DNA of 64,000 nt from Pontixanthobacter gangjinensis. GTDB taxonomy: Bacteria; Pseudomonadota; Alphaproteobacteria; Sphingomonadales; Sphingomonadaceae. The position numbers were made by a program, and so were the translations under genes. Shown one piece after another: positions 62,874 through 64,000 of the stretch (the stretch's first letter is position 1; each line of letters opens with the position of its first letter). The DNA lies in the NCBI RefSeq assembly GCF_009827545.1, contig NZ_WTYS01000001.1, forward strand, positions 1,079,772 to 1,143,771. The letters run 5' to 3'. Under the pieces are notes generated by a model. The model did not search any database. It saw only the letters and a program-made list of their open reading frames with translations, and was not told where the DNA came from.

Positions 62874-64000
62874 ATGAGCCAATCACATGCCACCATAGCG
62901 GCTAGGCCGCAGCGTTATCACGACATCGACGGAGCGCGATCCGTTCTGATGTTCCTGTCGGTCGCTTTGCATGCAGGCACAGTCTATGCGCCAGCGCGGC
63001 CCTGGATAACAGCGAACACCGATAGTCACGCATTCTTTGACTGGCTGATTTTTGGGTTTCACTTGTTTGTTACACCGACATTTTTCTTTGTCGGCGGGTT
63101 CTTTACGGTGTTATTGCTGTCACGCCGCAGTGTCGGCGATTTCATCACAAACCGGCTCGTCCGCACTGGTATCCCGCTCGTAAGCGTTGCCGTGTCGCTC
63201 AATATGATTGAGCATCATTTGCGTTACATCGATGCCGGGGGCGGCGCGACATTTCTGGGCTGGATCGGAAGTGCAGAATTCATAGCAATCTGGATGGATG
63301 GCACTTGGGCTTTGCATTTATGGTTTCTGGTCAGCCTAATCCCGATGTTCCTGCTCGCCGGAGCGGTTCAGTGCGCTGTTCCGCGCAATTCATCTTTGAG
63401 GCAGAAGGTTGTCCAATTTTCAGACAAATTCGGCTTGTGGTTCGGCTCCAGCGCCGCATTTGCAATTTTCCTGTTGCTTGCGGCTTCCGCCAACACAGCG
63501 AATTATCTGGCTGCTGCGCAGATGCCGGGTGCTTATGATTTGATATTCCCGGGTTTCCAAAGCTGGTACAAATTGGTCAGCGAATTTCCCTTCTTTGTCA
63601 TCGGCGTGATGGCTGCGCTTTCGCCCGGCTTCTTGGCGGCTCTGGTGCGCTGGCGCGGGTGGATGCCAGCTGCTGCAGCACTCGCGTTGCTGGTTCAGCC
63701 CTATCCCGATGAAAGTCAGAGCCAGCTTGTTTCGCTAGCGATGCTTTTCGCCAACCAATTGGCAATCTGGACGATCGTTCTGTTCATTCTGCAATTCTTC
63801 CACCGGTATTTCTTTGCCGGTGGCCCCAAAACCGCCTGGCTGGCAGACTGCGCACTGACGATGTATTTACTGCACCACTGCCTTATCTATGCCTATGGCC
63901 AGTGGCTGGTAGCGGTGGATTGGCCCATCGCGCTGGAGTTTGCGATTTTGACCATTGTCACGGCCGCTACCGTCATTGTGATCCATGAATATGTGGTTCG
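62874..64000 (+). CDS. acyltransferase-3 family membrane protein (3' end outside the window)
   Basis: At least 375 aa, open at the window edge. It begins MSQSHATIAARPQRYHDIDG, followed by ARSVLMFLSVALHAGTVYAP with the conserved His in helix 1, and LIFGFHLFVTPTFFFVGGFF, typical of the acyltransferase-3/OpgC group. About ten membrane helices are visible. Relatives transfer acyl or succinyl groups to sugars of glucans or lipopolysaccharide. The 175 bases before it (62699-62873) hold only a presumed promoter. Confidence 0.88.
   Translation, partial: MSQSHATIAARPQRYHDIDGARSVLMFLSVALHAGTVYAPARPWITANTDSHAFFDWLIFGFHLFVTPTFFFVGGFFTVLLLSRRSVGDFITNRLVRTGIPLVSVAVSLNMIEHHLRYIDAGGGATFLGWIGSAEFIAIWMDGTWALHLWFLVSLIPMFLLAGAVQCAVPRNSSLRQKVVQFSDKFGLWFGSSAAFAIFLLLAASANTANYLAAAQMPGAYDLIFPGFQSWYKLVSEFPFFVIGVMAALSPGFLAALVRWRGWMPAAAALALLVQPYPDESQSQLVSLAMLFANQLAIWTIVLFILQFFHRYFFAGGPKTAWLADCALTMYLLHHCLIYAYGQWLVAVDWPIALEFAILTIVTAATVIVIHEYVV

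Noticed and set aside
1-64000. CRISPR array, insertion sequence or prophage
   Set aside because: No regularly spaced direct repeats of spacer-array type, no transposase frame and no phage structural genes were seen; the only tandem array has contiguous 13-bp units.

Overview
The window looks like an ordinary chromosomal stretch of an alphaproteobacterium, most likely Sphingomonadales and probably Erythrobacteraceae. This is inferred from protein style and gene neighbourhoods: alpha-type SspB, DUF3297, a ybgC-tolQRAB-pal operon, a tRNA-Leu/trigger factor pair, a PEP-CTERM mini-protein and a single long Rsh. I could not run a taxonomic search. Coding density is high and many genes overlap by 1-4 bases.

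Layout. 1-3.2 kb: two paired acyl-CoA dehydrogenases and a short-chain dehydrogenase. 3.5-5.8 kb: a NaChBac/NavAb-type sodium channel and a membrane-anchored esterase. 5.8-7.5 kb: gmk, an unknown gene and sspB. 7.5-11.5 kb: hisB-hisH-hisA-hisF, a PEP-CTERM mini-protein, hisE and a HIT protein. 11.6-16.1 kb: complete Tol-Pal operon. 16.2-20.3 kb: a possible small exported protein, a J-domain protein, glutaminase, an ATP-grasp enzyme and a Cys/Met-metabolism PLP enzyme. 20.7-23.5 kb: SLC13/DASS and Nramp-like transporters. 23.7-27.8 kb: infC, pdeM, hemF, yqaJ and a domain-swapped Rieske protein. 27.8-34.4 kb: M1 peptidase, a secreted protein, rsh, a VOC protein and a cyclophilin. 34.5-42.6 kb: tRNA-Ser(GGA) followed by a compact type IV secretion operon, virB3-4-6-8-9-10-11-2. 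43-50 kb: exported hydrolase, sppA, pyrB with a pseudo-dihydroorotase, and a DUF418 protein. 50-54.3 kb: SPOR protein / ParA / helix-turn-type partner / TPR-SPOR lipoprotein. 54.4-59.1 kb: bfd-bfr, der, a CHAP amidase, a Sel1 protein and DUF3297. 59.3-64 kb: tRNA-Leu(UAG), tig with a histone-H1-like tail, an amidase and a truncated acyltransferase that runs off the window.

Most notable: (1) two copies of a ~110-bp element with conserved ends and covarying 3' hairpins, possibly an undescribed small RNA; (2) the stripped-down T4SS operon without relaxase, VirD4, VirB1, VirB5 or VirB7 next to tRNA-Ser; (3) a Rieske oxygenase-like protein with its domains in reversed order; (4) infC apparently starting at AUA; (5) a ~218-bp nested palindrome; (6) a perfect FNR-type box upstream of hemF and a Fur-type box upstream of bfd; (7) the ParA/SPOR island with a CtrA-like box. 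Everything is read by eye; no database or folding program was used.
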